DNA of 64,000 nt from JAMXLO01 sp963719805 (GTDB taxonomy: Bacteria; Pseudomonadota; Alphaproteobacteria; Acetobacterales; Acetobacteraceae), in the NCBI GenBank assembly GCA_963719805.1, contig CAVRDF010000008.1, positions 124,001 through 188,000 on the forward strand, in the 5' to 3' direction. Shown piece after piece: positions 1-8,771 of the stretch. Position 1 is the first letter of the stretch, and every line of letters starts with the position of its first letter. Made by a program: the position numbers and the translations under genes. Below the pieces are notes generated by a model that was not told the origin of the DNA, ran no database searches, and saw only the letters and a list, made by a program, of their open reading frames with translations.

Positions 1-822
1 GGCGCTGCCAGTCCAATCCACCTCCATCTCGCTACCGCGTTTGCGTACGGTGCAGACCAACGGGATCGGCTTACCTTCGTCAATCTGGTCGTCATCGATC
101 CAGTCGGTGAATGTCGCCTCGCCGTCCGGCAGTTCTTGCAGACAGTGCCGTGTCAATCGCTCCGAATAATCCATCGTGGCGTTCATCAATTCCAAGACGA
201 CATCGGCGCCGTACCGCGCGACCAGGTCCGCCATGCCGCGGGCGGCAATCTCGCATGCCGCCAACTGGCTTCGGATGTCGCCCATCACTCGGCCAGGCAG
301 CCGGACATTGCGGTCGATCATGCGCAATAGCGTGGTGTTTGGCTGGCCACGTTCGTAAAGCTTGAGCGGCGGGATGCGCAGGCCCTCGGCGTAGATCTCG
401 GTGCTGTCGGACGCGTTCGAGCCAGGCACGCGTCCGCCGACGTCGGTGTGGTGGCAGATCGTGGCGGCGTAGGCGATCACCCGGCCATCGGCGAACAGCG
501 GCTTGAAGATAAAAATGTCCGGCAGATGCATGCCGCCATCGTAAGGATCATTGTTGATCAGGATATCGCCCTCGGCGATGTCGCTGCCAAAGTGCCGCAG
601 CACCGCCTGCAACGCGACCGGAATCGAACAGAGATGCCCCGGCAGTGACAGCCCCTGCGCTGCGAGACGCCCGTCCGCGTCGCAAAGGGCAGCACTGTAG
701 TCCATGATGTTCTTCAAGACGCCGGAATACGCGGTGCGATAGATCGTCAGCACCATCTCGTCGCCGAGCGCGGCAATGGCATTGCGGAACAGTTCTTCGG
801 TGATCGGATCGGACTTCGGCAT
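1..822 (-). CDS. Hydantoinase B / oxoprolinase family protein, 5' part
   Basis: The frame is open from an ATG at 822 to the window edge (274 residues, C-terminus missing). It reads as the N-terminal part of the HyuB family, the B subunit of N-methylhydantoinase/5-oxoprolinase-type ATP-dependent amidohydrolases. Recognisable family stretches are TIYRTAYSG, the MDYSAALCD segment, GHLCSIPVAL, NNDPYDGGMHLPD and CHHTDVGG. Full members are about 500-600 residues, so roughly half is present. The A subunit (HyuA) would be expected next to it but is not in this window. The gene is divergent from the sigma factor at 1144. The family call is secure; the substrate cannot be read from the sequence. Confidence 0.85.
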   Translation of the reverse strand, partial: MPKSDPITEELFRNAIAALGDEMVLTIYRTAYSGVLKNIMDYSAALCDADGRLAAQGLSLPGHLCSIPVALQAVLRHFGSDIAEGDILINNDPYDGGMHLPDIFIFKPLFADGRVIAYAATICHHTDVGGRVPGSNASDSTEIYAEGLRIPPLKLYERGQPNTTLLRMIDRNVRLPGRVMGDIRSQLAACEIAARGMADLVARYGADVVLELMNATMDYSERLTRHCLQELPDGEATFTDWIDDDQIDEGKPIPLVCTVRKRGSEMEVDWTGSA

Positions 823-1143
823 GACCGTTATCGGACCACCGATGGCAAAGACTGGCAACCGCGCCCGGCTTGGCGCCCCGGGGAACCGCCAAGAGCAGCT
901 TAACGCAGTCAAAAGAAGCACCCCTCAACGACGGAATTAACGGCGGTTTGACGAGAAACGATCTTAGAGCCGCCCCCTGGAGGAGAATGCGCTGCCACAG
1001 CCTCCATTGAAAAGCTCCTGAAAGAATCGGGGTTTTATTCCTTTGCGCCGACAATGGAGAGCGAGCATATTGCCGCTGGAGCCGTGGTTACTCGACTTTG
1101 GGGACCTGGTCGGGGCGTTTCGTCGGGCTGAGAGGCATCGCCA
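823..1143. other. Divergent intergenic region, no gene seen
   Basis: About 320 bases separate the start of the hydantoinase-B gene from the start of the sigma factor. It must hold promoters for both. I could not pick out a convincing -35/-10 pair, operator or RNA gene, and the short reading frames here have no recognisable products. Confidence 0.5.
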
Positions 1144-2103
1144 ATGAGTGGCAATGCGGAGACCCTGGCCGTGCGCGCTCTGCTTCGTCGTCCCAACCTG
1201 ACGGCCGAGCGGGAACGGCAGCTTCTGATCGCCCGTCGCACCAGCGATGACGAGGGTGAGCGGCAACAAGCGCTCGCCGAGTTATGGGAAAGCCACAGCA
1301 AGCTCGTTGTGGCGATCGCGCGGCAGTATCAGCGGCCCGGCCTTGCAATGACCGACCTGCTGGGTGCGGGCCATCTTGGCATGCACGCCGCCATTGAGGC
1401 GTTCGATCCAGACCGCTTCGAGTCGCAACTCGCCACATATGCTGTCTCCTGGATCCGGCACTACGTTCAGGACCATATCGCGCACCATGCATTCCCGGTA
1501 CGCCCGCCGGGTTCTGCTGCGCATCGCCAGCTTTTCCGGGCGACCGGCCGGCTTTTTGCGGACGCGCGCAGCGCCTGTCAGCGCGAGGGCATCATGCCTA
1601 GCGATGGCGAGCTTAACGCCCGTGTCGGCGCCCGCGTTGGCCTCTCAGGCGACGAGGTGGCGCAATGCCTGCAACTTGCACGCGGCGACGCTCTCAGCCT
1701 GGACGAGCCTGAAGGCACCGCAGATGAGCAGCCGCTGCAAAGCCGGCTCGCAACACAGGACGCGTCGCCCGAAGAGGCTGTTATCCTACGGCTTGACCAC
1801 GCCAAGCTGCGGCGGCGGATTTTGGCGCTGACCCACGAAATCCTGGGCGAACGCGAACGGAAGGTATTCGTTGCTCGCTGCCTGGCAGAGGAAGACAGCG
1901 TGCGGCACCATACCAGCCTTGCCGCCGAACTCGGCGTGACGCGCGAGCGTGTCTGCCAGATCGAGCTCAGCGCCAAGCGCAAGATCGCCACCGCGCTATC
2001 CCGTGAGGGGCTGCTGAGCACCAATGGTACGATCATCGACTTGCCGAGGGTCCGGGCCCCACGCCGCGCCAACCGGCGCAGTCGGGTCATCGCCCCGGCC
2101 TGA
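1144..2103 (+). CDS. RNA polymerase sigma factor, RpoH (sigma-32) type paralogue
   Basis: A 319-residue sigma-70 family protein. Region 2 is clear at about residues 44-120 (LVVAIARQY, the core-binding DLLGAGHLGM segment, FDPDR, LATYAVSWIRHYVQDHI). This arrangement is closest to RpoH. Region 4 has a helix-turn-helix near residues 240-275 (LGVTRERVCQIE). In true RpoH the segment after region 2.4 carries the RpoH box (QRKLFFNLR-like); here residues 127-136 read HRQLFRATGR, so the box is degenerate, as in a secondary RpoH-like factor. The start ATG is preceded by a GAGAGG Shine-Dalgarno. It stands alone between divergent and downstream metabolic genes, so its regulon cannot be inferred. Confidence 0.85.
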   Translation: MSGNAETLAVRALLRRPNLTAERERQLLIARRTSDDEGERQQALAELWESHSKLVVAIARQYQRPGLAMTDLLGAGHLGMHAAIEAFDPDRFESQLATYAVSWIRHYVQDHIAHHAFPVRPPGSAAHRQLFRATGRLFADARSACQREGIMPSDGELNARVGARVGLSGDEVAQCLQLARGDALSLDEPEGTADEQPLQSRLATQDASPEEAVILRLDHAKLRRRILALTHEILGERERKVFVARCLAEEDSVRHHTSLAAELGVTRERVCQIELSAKRKIATALSREGLLSTNGTIIDLPRVRAPRRANRRSRVIAPA

Positions 2104-2164
2104 GCGATAGACTTCAAGCCATCGTCACGCTAGCTCAACGCCCGCAACAGACGGGAGACGGGCC

Positions 2165-3376
2165 GTGGCCGAGTCGCTCGATCCACCGCCACTCCGGCGC
2201 GCTGGCTACATCGAGTTCCCCGTCCTGCACGTGCGTGGCGGCACCTCGACCGGGCTAGTCATTTCCGAACATTGGGCGCCACGCGACCGCGCGCTACGTG
2301 AGGAACTGCTGCGCCATCTGATGGGCCTGCCGTTGGAGGGCACGCGCGCCGGGAACAAGCAGATCACCGGACTGGGCCGCATCGTGCCGACGGGCAACAA
2401 GGCATTCTTCGCGCAACTCGAGGCAGGCCGTATCATCAGCACATTTGCGCAACTCGCGGCCGACAAGGCCGCGGTCGACTGGAGCGTGAACTGCGGCAAC
2501 ATGACGGCTGCGCTGCCGCTATGGGCGCTGGATACTGGCCAGGTGGAGCCGCCAGAAACTGGCGACTCGTTAGCAATCGACATCTTCAATACGAACACAC
2601 GAGTGACCGCCGGTTCACGGATGCGCCGTGGCAGTGATGGCGTTTTCGCCACGGCGGAGATTCCCGGCGTGGACGGCGCCTTTCCGGCGGTTGATCTGTT
2701 CCTCGCCAATCCAGTCGGCGCCAAGACCGGTAGCTTGTTGCCGACGGGTCGCGCTGTCGACGACATCGCCGGTTATGCGGTGTCGTGCGTCGATGTCGCG
2801 GTGCCGATGGTGATCGCGCGCGCGGCTGATTTCGGTAAGACCGCGCACGAGCCGATCGAGCAATTGGAAGCAGATCGCGGATTTATGGAGACGTTGCGTG
2901 GCATCTGGGTGGAAGCCGGTCTGCGCATGGGATTGAAGACGGCCGCCGGCGAGCCGATGACAGCTGCGCAACTGGCGCAGAGCGAGACGATCCCGAAAGT
3001 CTGTATCGTGGCGCCGCCGCAGGGTTCGGGGAATATCGCGGCGCGTTACTTCACCCCACAGAACGGACATCGTTCGATGGCGGTGTCAGGTGCCTGTTGC
3101 CTTGCTGCGGCAGCACTGATTCCGGGATCGGTGGCACACGGGATCGCTCGTGGTGTACCGGCGATGACGGCGACCTTCGGCGAAGCGGATATCGGTATCG
3201 AAAATCCCGCGGGTGTGCTGGAAGCGACCATTGAAGCGCGCATCGGCAACGCTGGCCTTGAAGTCCGTAAGGCGGCATATCGCCGCAGCACACAGATCCT
3301 GTTGCGCGGACATATGCCGCTGTACCGCGCCTCCGCCGAGCTATGTGCAGCCCTGGATGAGCTCTGCGTTTCGTAG
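2165..3376 (+). CDS. PrpF / 4-oxalomesaconate tautomerase family isomerase
   Basis: A 403-residue protein of the PrpF family, cofactor-free isomerases with two diaminopimelate-epimerase-like halves. The family catalyses allylic isomerisations such as 2-methylaconitate cis-trans isomerisation or oxalomesaconate tautomerisation. Diagnostic segments are VLHVRGGTSTG near residues 20-30 (usually RGGTSKG), GNKQITGLGR, and WSVNCGNMTAALPLWAL near 105-120 with the catalytic cysteine. The second half has QNGHRSMAVSGACCLAAA with the other conserved cysteine region. Translation starts at GTG behind a GGGAGA ribosome site. It ends a few bases from the convergent M20 gene. No prpBCD or gallate genes adjoin, so the substrate is open. 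Confidence 0.85.
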   Translation: MAESLDPPPLRRAGYIEFPVLHVRGGTSTGLVISEHWAPRDRALREELLRHLMGLPLEGTRAGNKQITGLGRIVPTGNKAFFAQLEAGRIISTFAQLAADKAAVDWSVNCGNMTAALPLWALDTGQVEPPETGDSLAIDIFNTNTRVTAGSRMRRGSDGVFATAEIPGVDGAFPAVDLFLANPVGAKTGSLLPTGRAVDDIAGYAVSCVDVAVPMVIARAADFGKTAHEPIEQLEADRGFMETLRGIWVEAGLRMGLKTAAGEPMTAAQLAQSETIPKVCIVAPPQGSGNIAARYFTPQNGHRSMAVSGACCLAAAALIPGSVAHGIARGVPAMTATFGEADIGIENPAGVLEATIEARIGNAGLEVRKAAYRRSTQILLRGHMPLYRASAELCAALDELCVS

Positions 3377-3382
3377 CCGCTG

Positions 3383-4600
3383 CTAAGCCATGCCCGCGAG
3401 TGCGAGCAACGTCGCCAGGCCGGCTGCCATGCCGCGAAGCGACTGTTCCGGTGCCACGTCGATCCACTCCTCCAGCGAATGTCCGCGACCGCCGGTGCCG
3501 CCCGAGCCGATTTTGATCGCCGGAATGCCCAGGCTCATCGGAATGTTCGCATCTGTCGACGAATGTTCGAACGACGGTTGAAAGCCGTGTGCACTGATTG
3601 CGGCACGGGCTAGCTGCACCAGTTCCTGATCGGGGTCGGTGCGGCCGGCCGGCCGATCGCCGATTTTCAGCAACTCCGCTTCGATGGCGCCATTGCGCGT
3701 TGAACGCGCCGCATTCTCCGCGGTGACCGCCTGGTCTATCAGGGCAAGGAATGCCGCTTCCAGCCGCGCCAGTTCCGCTGGCGCCTCCGACCGCAGGTCG
3801 AACTCAGTCCACACGGCGTTGGGGATCGAGTTGATGGACGTGCCGCCACCGGTGACGCTCGCGCTGTAAGTGGTCTTCGGCCGCGACGGCACCTGGATGC
3901 GGCCGAGCCGGGTGATGGCATCCGCCATGGCAAACATCGGATTGACCAAACCGAACGCGCCATAACTGTGTCCGCCCGGGCCTTTGAAAGTGACGCGATA
4001 GCGCTTCGAGCCGACACCGCCGACGGCGATATGATCCATATCCGGGCTGTCCACCGTGATGAACGCGCTGATGCGATCCTTGTAGGGCCCTTTCTGGAAC
4101 AGGTGCCGCATGCCGCGCAGGTCGCCCTGCCCTTCCTCGCCGACATCCGCGACGACCAGCACATCGGCGCGCGTCTTTACACCGGCCGAGTCGAGCGCAC
4201 GCAGCCAAGCCAGCAGGACCGCCAACGATCGCGTGTCGTCACCCACCCCAGGCGCAAACAGCTTGGTGCCTTCGCGGCGCACCGTCACGTCGGTGCCGGC
4301 TGGGAACACGGTATCCAAGTGGGCGGCTATACAGATGAGTGGGCCGTTGCCCACGCCCGGGCGCATGCCGGTCACATTGCCTTCGCTATCGATCTCCAGC
4401 TTCTGCAAACCATGCGCCCTGGCCATCTCCAGGAACGCCTGCGCCCGCTTCTGCTCCTGGAATGGCGGCGAGGCGACCTGGGTCAGCGCGATGATGTCCT
4501 CCACCGTGCGATCGTGCTCCGCTGTCAGCGTGGCGACCGCGCGGCGATAGGCCTCGCTCGCCATGACCTCGCGGATAATCAACTCGGCGTGACTGCTCAT
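3383..4600 (-). CDS. M20/M25/M40 family metallopeptidase (carboxypeptidase G2/ArgE-like)
   Basis: A 405-residue zinc amidohydrolase. Metal-binding signatures appear in order: AAHLDTVFP, GVGDDTRS, VGEEGQGD, the dimerisation-domain GPGGHSYG, and HSSTDANIP close to the C-terminus. These match M20 peptidases that cleave peptides or N-acyl amino acids. The frame extends upstream to 4714, but I place the start at the ATG at 4600 because it has an AAGGAAG ribosome site and begins the conserved family region. The upstream extension would overlap the divergent thioesterase gene. Substrate unknown. Confidence 0.88.
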   Translation of the reverse strand: MSSHAELIIREVMASEAYRRAVATLTAEHDRTVEDIIALTQVASPPFQEQKRAQAFLEMARAHGLQKLEIDSEGNVTGMRPGVGNGPLICIAAHLDTVFPAGTDVTVRREGTKLFAPGVGDDTRSLAVLLAWLRALDSAGVKTRADVLVVADVGEEGQGDLRGMRHLFQKGPYKDRISAFITVDSPDMDHIAVGGVGSKRYRVTFKGPGGHSYGAFGLVNPMFAMADAITRLGRIQVPSRPKTTYSASVTGGGTSINSIPNAVWTEFDLRSEAPAELARLEAAFLALIDQAVTAENAARSTRNGAIEAELLKIGDRPAGRTDPDQELVQLARAAISAHGFQPSFEHSSTDANIPMSLGIPAIKIGSGGTGGRGHSLEEWIDVAPEQSLRGMAAGLATLLALAGMA

Positions 4601-4677
4601 GGCATTCGCTTCCTTGCTGCGCTCGGCGGGTATTGGCTGAGCCCTGCGGCATGGGCAAGTGTGAGGGGAAAATCGCC

Positions 4678-5073
4678 ATGGACGTCGCTGCCCGCCTGCA
4701 ACAGGAACTGCCACCCCTGCCGCGCTGGCTTGGGCTGACCGTGACGCTGGCGACGCCCGAGCGTGTCGTGGCGGAACTGACTGTGCGTGAGGACCTGTGC
4801 ACCAGCGGCAGCATCATGCATGGAGGTGCCATCATGGCGTTTGCCGATACGGTCGGCGCGCTTGGCACGGTGGTAAATCTACGGGACGGTCAGGGCACCA
4901 CAACAATTGAGAGCAAGACCAACTTCTTCGCCGGCTCTCCGGTCGGAACGCGCCTGATTGCCGAAGCGGTGCCGCTGCATCGCGGCCGGCGCACGCAGGT
5001 TTGGGAAACCAGGATCACTAACGCCGACGGGCGGCTCGTAGCCAAGGTGACGCAGACGCAGATGGTCTTGTGA
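4678..5073 (+). CDS. PaaI-type hotdog thioesterase
   Basis: A 131-residue single hotdog-fold protein. The signature SIMHGGAIMAFADTVGA with its invariant HGG and downstream acidic residue is typical of PaaI/YbgC-like acyl-CoA thioesterases. The segment TTIESKTNFF is the conserved beta-strand that follows. A TTG start at 4633 is possible, but the ATG at 4678 sits behind a strong GAGGGGA site and opens the conserved domain. The gene lies 50 bases upstream of the alcohol dehydrogenase operon and may be co-transcribed with it. The acyl substrate is unknown. Confidence 0.85.
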   Translation: MDVAARLQQELPPLPRWLGLTVTLATPERVVAELTVREDLCTSGSIMHGGAIMAFADTVGALGTVVNLRDGQGTTTIESKTNFFAGSPVGTRLIAEAVPLHRGRRTQVWETRITNADGRLVAKVTQTQMVL

Positions 5074-5123
5074 CAGCGCCTACCCAGCGGTAGCGTCCGA
5101 GCACAAAGTATTCGGAGGAAACC

Positions 5124-6213
5124 ATGAAGGCCGCCGTACTGCATGAAGCGCACCAGCCGCTGACCATCGAGGACGTCGAGCACGCGCCGCTGAAGCGGCG
5201 TGAGGTGCTGGTACGCACCGCGTTCGCGGGACTTTGCCATTCGGACCTACACTTCATGGAAGGGCTGTATCCGTTCCCGACACCGTGCGTGCTCGGCCAC
5301 GAGGCCGCCGGTGTCATCGAAGCAGTCGGCGACGACGTAACCTATGTGAAGCCGGGCGATCACGTCATCACCTGCCTTTCGGTGTTCTGCGGCGAGTGCG
5401 CGCAATGCATGACCGGGCATCCCAATCTCTGCGAAAACACCGAAGTGAAGCTGCTGCCGGGTGCCGCGCGCCGGCTCACCTGGAAGGGCGCAGGTACTGA
5501 ACCAGGCGATGAACCTGTCCGCGTTCGCGGAAAAGATGCTTGTACACGAACATGCAGTGGTGAAAGTGCGCGACGACGTGCCGCTGGACCGTTGCGCGCT
5601 GGTAGGTTGCGGCGTGATGACGGGTGTTGGCGCGGTGTTCCATGCGGCGAAGGTCGAGCCCGGATCTACCGTCGCAGTCATCGGCTGCGGCGGCATCGGC
5701 CTGTCAGCGGTAAATGGTGCGGCAATGGCCGGCGCGTCGCGCATCATTGCCATCGACACCGTCGCGACGAAGCTTGATGTCGCCAAGCAGATGGGCGCCA
5801 CCGACACGATCAATGCATCGAATGTCGATCCGGTGGAGATGGTGAAGGAAATGACCGGCGGCGGTGTGCCATATTCTTTCGAGGCCATTGGCCTGAAGAC
5901 CACCGCGGAACAGTCGTTCCAGATGCTTCGGCCGGGCGGTATGGCGACAATTATCGGGATGATCCCGTTCGGTACCAAGATCGAGCTGCACGGTGCCGAC
6001 TTCCTGCGCGACCGCAAGATCCAAGGCACCTCGATGGGCGGCAACCGCTTCCGCGTCGATATGCCGCGGCTGCTCGAGATGTACGTGCAGGGCAAGCTGA
6101 AGCTGGATCACATGGTCTCTGGCCATATCAAGCTGAACGAGATCAACGAAGGCTTCGCGCAGATGAAACAGGGGACGATGGTGCGCCAGCTTATCGACTT
6201 CTCCGCCAGTTGA
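5124..6213 (+). pseudogene. Zinc-dependent alcohol dehydrogenase, broken by one frameshift
   Basis: Two overlapping frames together make one class-III-like MDR alcohol dehydrogenase. The first frame supplies the catalytic-zinc region (GLCHSD, GHEAAG) and the structural zinc lobe CGECAQC...C with the expected C-x2-C-x2-C-x7-C spacing. The second supplies the NAD Rossmann motif VIGCGGIGL and the C-terminal half. The switch is needed near 5500-5508, in the sequence GCAGGTACTGAACC; removal of one base gives 362 codons, a normal family length. The ATG has a GGAGGAAA site. The downstream permease start overlaps the stop codon, so the gene heads an operon. The lesion may be sequence error or a real mutation. 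Confidence 0.85.
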
Positions 6214-6992
6214 GGGCGCTGATCGGCCGCTGGCGCACCGCCTTCGGCTTTCTGCTGTTGCTGCTGCTGTGGGAAGTGGGCGTGCATCTGTTCCGTGTGC
6301 GCGCCTACATCCTGCCCCCACCAAGCGAGGTGTTGGTCGCACTGGCGAAAAATTGGAAGCCGGTGGCGACCGGGGCGGGCACGACATCGCTCGAGATCAT
6401 CGCCGGTTACGCATTGGCCGTGATAGTGAGCATTCCGCTCGCCGTCGCCATCGTCTTCTCGCGAGCGATGGAAGAGGCTGTCTATCCGGTCGTGGTGTTC
6501 TTGCAGATCGTACCGAAGATCGCAGTGGCGCCACTGTTCATCATCTGGTTCGGCTTCGGGTTCACGCCGAAGCTCCTGCTGGTGTTCCTGCTGTCATTCT
6601 TCCCGATCGTGATTGCGTCAATCGCCGGGTTCCGCTCGATCGATCCGGAAATCATGGACTTCGTGCACACCACAGGCGCTGGCCGGCTGCGTGCTTTCGC
6701 CAAGGTGCGGCTGCCTTACGCCCTGCCGGAGATCTTCACCGGGCTGAAAGTCGGCGCGGCCATTTCCGCCACAGCCGCAGTGGTTGCCGAGTTCGTCGCG
6801 TCAGATCGCGGTCTCGGCTACTTGCTGCTGCAATACAACGGCGATCTTAACACGCAGATGGTGTTCGCCACCGTCATGGTGCTCGGCGCCATTGGCCTCG
6901 TCGTGTATTTTGCCGTGGAACTGCTGGAACGTCTGGTCATCCCCTGGCACGCCTCGCAGAGTGACCGGCGGGAGCAACCGGGGCTGACCTAA
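6210..6992 (+). CDS. ABC transporter permease, NitT/TauT (SsuC/TauC-like)
   Basis: A 260-residue integral membrane protein with about six hydrophobic segments and the conserved binding-protein-dependent transport loop around FAKVRLPYALPEIFTGLKVG (EAA-like motif). PKIAVAPLFIIWFGFG is typical of the SsuC/TauC/nitrate permease group. Translation starts with TTG overlapping the preceding stop codon (TTGA), so it is translationally coupled to the dehydrogenase. It is the membrane channel of the importer completed by the binding protein at 7009 and the ATPase at 7968. Confidence 0.9.
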   Translation: MRALIGRWRTAFGFLLLLLLWEVGVHLFRVRAYILPPPSEVLVALAKNWKPVATGAGTTSLEIIAGYALAVIVSIPLAVAIVFSRAMEEAVYPVVVFLQIVPKIAVAPLFIIWFGFGFTPKLLLVFLLSFFPIVIASIAGFRSIDPEIMDFVHTTGAGRLRAFAKVRLPYALPEIFTGLKVGAAISATAAVVAEFVASDRGLGYLLLQYNGDLNTQMVFATVMVLGAIGLVVYFAVELLERLVIPWHASQSDRREQPGLT

Positions 6993-7008
6993 TTAAGGGG
7001 GAAACATT

Positions 7009-7971
7009 ATGCATCGGATCTTCGCAGCGTTCGTCGCGCTGTTGCTGGCTGCGCCGGCTTATGCAGATGATGCGGTATCGCTGCGGCTGAACTGGTACAT
7101 GGGCGGCGTGCACGCACCGTTCTTTCTGGGCAAGGAGCGCGGCTATTATCATGAGGCAGGCCTCGACCTGACCATCAACGAAGGACGCGGTTCCGCCAAC
7201 ACGGCGCAAGTCGTCGCTGCCGGCACCGATACATTCGGCCTGGCTGACTCATCGTCGGTGATGCGGCTGGCATCGAAGGATGCGCCGATACGCACCGTTA
7301 TGTCGCTGCTCAACACGTCGAGCTTCGGCGTGATCTCGCTGGCCGAGACCGGCATCAAGACTCCGAAAGACCTGGAGGGCAAGAAACTCGCGATCACCGC
7401 GGGTGATGCACTGACGCAGCTGTTCCCGGCATTCGCTGGCTTCAACAAGCTGGATACCAGCAAGATTGCGCTGGTACAGATCGATCCTGCCGGCAAGGTC
7501 GTGGCACTGCTGGAAAAGCGCGTTGATGCGATCCTTGGTGGCCTGGACGATCAGTACTTCCTGGTAAAACAAAAGGGTTTCACGCCCGCCGGACTGTCGT
7601 TCGCGCAGAACGGCGCGAACACCGTTGGCCTGACGATTTTGACGCAGGACGCGACGATTACTGGCAAGGCGGATCTGGTGCGCCGCTTTATCGCAGCGAC
7701 GCAGAAATCCTGGGCCGCCGCCAAGGCCGATCCGGATGCGGCGATCAAGGCGCTGATGAATGCCAAACAGGGCCTCGACTTCGACTCGCAGAAGAACCAG
7801 CTTGTCGCTGATTTGCCGAACCTCGCCTCGCCAGCGACCGAAGGCAAACCGATTGGCTGGGGCGCGCTATCGGATTGGGAGGCGACCGAAAAGCTGCTGA
7901 AGCAATACGGCAATCTGGAAACCGACAAACAGGCCAGCGCCTTTTTCACCAACGACTTTCTGCCGAAGTGA
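7009..7971 (+). CDS. ABC transporter substrate-binding protein, NMT1/THI5-like
   Basis: A 320-residue exported protein. The first about 20 residues form a signal peptide ending AAPAYA, and the mature chain begins DDAVSLRLNWYMGG. The opening LRLNWYMGGVHAPFFLGKERGYY matches the NMT1/THI5/SsuA-like family that binds pyrimidine precursors, riboflavin-like molecules, sulfonates or nitrate. A strong AAGGGGGAAA site precedes the ATG. It captures the ligand for the permease at 6210 and the ATPase at 7968. The dehydrogenases on both sides suggest an organic ligand that is then oxidised; this is inference. Confidence 0.9.
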   Translation: MHRIFAAFVALLLAAPAYADDAVSLRLNWYMGGVHAPFFLGKERGYYHEAGLDLTINEGRGSANTAQVVAAGTDTFGLADSSSVMRLASKDAPIRTVMSLLNTSSFGVISLAETGIKTPKDLEGKKLAITAGDALTQLFPAFAGFNKLDTSKIALVQIDPAGKVVALLEKRVDAILGGLDDQYFLVKQKGFTPAGLSFAQNGANTVGLTILTQDATITGKADLVRRFIAATQKSWAAAKADPDAAIKALMNAKQGLDFDSQKNQLVADLPNLASPATEGKPIGWGALSDWEATEKLLKQYGNLETDKQASAFFTNDFLPK

Positions 7972-8762
7972 GCCAACCGCCGGCGGCGATCATCGCGCGC
8001 GGCCTGTCGAAGACATTTCAGCGCCGCGAGATCACCACGATGGCGCTCGCTTCGGTCGATCTCACCGTCGCGGCGGGCGAATTCGTCGCCATCGTGGGAC
8101 CATCTGGCTGTGGTAAGAGCACGTTGCTGCGGCTGATCGCCGGATTGCTGCGGCCGAGCAGTGGCGAGGTGATCACCAATGGCCATCCGGTGACACGGCC
8201 GGCCACCGATATTGGCATTGTCTTCCAGAATCCTGTGCTGCTCGACTGGCGTAGCGTGCTGGACAATGTGCTGATCCAGGTGGAATTACGCGGACTGCGA
8301 ACAGCAGAGTTTCGCGATCGCGCTATCGGTTTGCTGCGCGCCGTCGGTCTCGGCGACTTTCTCGCCAGCCGCCCGCGAGAACTGTCGGGGGGCATGCGGC
8401 AGCGCACCTCAATCGTGCGCGCGCTGATCCATGATCCGCCGCTGCTGATGATGGACGAACCGTTCGGTGCGCTCGACGCGCTGACGCGCGAGCAGATGCG
8501 CATCGATCTTGAGGCGCTGTGGCTGCGCACGCGCAAGACCGTGCTGTTCGTGACGCATAGCATCGACGAGGCGGTGCTGCTGGCCGACCGCGTTGTCGTG
8601 ATGTCGCCGCGCCCGGGGCGCATCGAACAGATCATTAGTGTTGATCTGCCACGGCCACGTGGCATCGAGGCGCGCCAGGCTCCAGAGTTCGTGGCGACCA
8701 CCCAGCAGATCACTCAGATCTTCCTGTCGCGCGGCATCCTGCATGGTGCGAGCGGTTTATAG
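7968..8762 (+). CDS. ABC transporter ATP-binding protein, NitT/TauT type
   Basis: A 264-residue ATPase with Walker A GPSGCGKST, Q-loop region VFQNPVLLDW, signature LSGGMRQR, Walker B LLMMDEPFGALDA and switch histidine FVTHS. The frame runs further upstream inside the binding-protein gene. The GTG at 7968 overlaps that gene's TGA stop (GTGA) and opens the conserved region, so it is the likely start. It energises the importer formed with the genes at 6210 and 7009. Confidence 0.92.
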   Translation: MSQPPAAIIARGLSKTFQRREITTMALASVDLTVAAGEFVAIVGPSGCGKSTLLRLIAGLLRPSSGEVITNGHPVTRPATDIGIVFQNPVLLDWRSVLDNVLIQVELRGLRTAEFRDRAIGLLRAVGLGDFLASRPRELSGGMRQRTSIVRALIHDPPLLMMDEPFGALDALTREQMRIDLEALWLRTRKTVLFVTHSIDEAVLLADRVVVMSPRPGRIEQIISVDLPRPRGIEARQAPEFVATTQQITQIFLSRGILHGASGL

Positions 8763-8771
8763 GAGAGGCTC

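Noticed and set aside
548..1054. A 168-codon minus-strand frame before the sigma factor
   Set aside because: It overlaps the hydantoinase-B coding region in another frame and has an arginine-rich, low-complexity composition typical of shadow frames in high-GC DNA.
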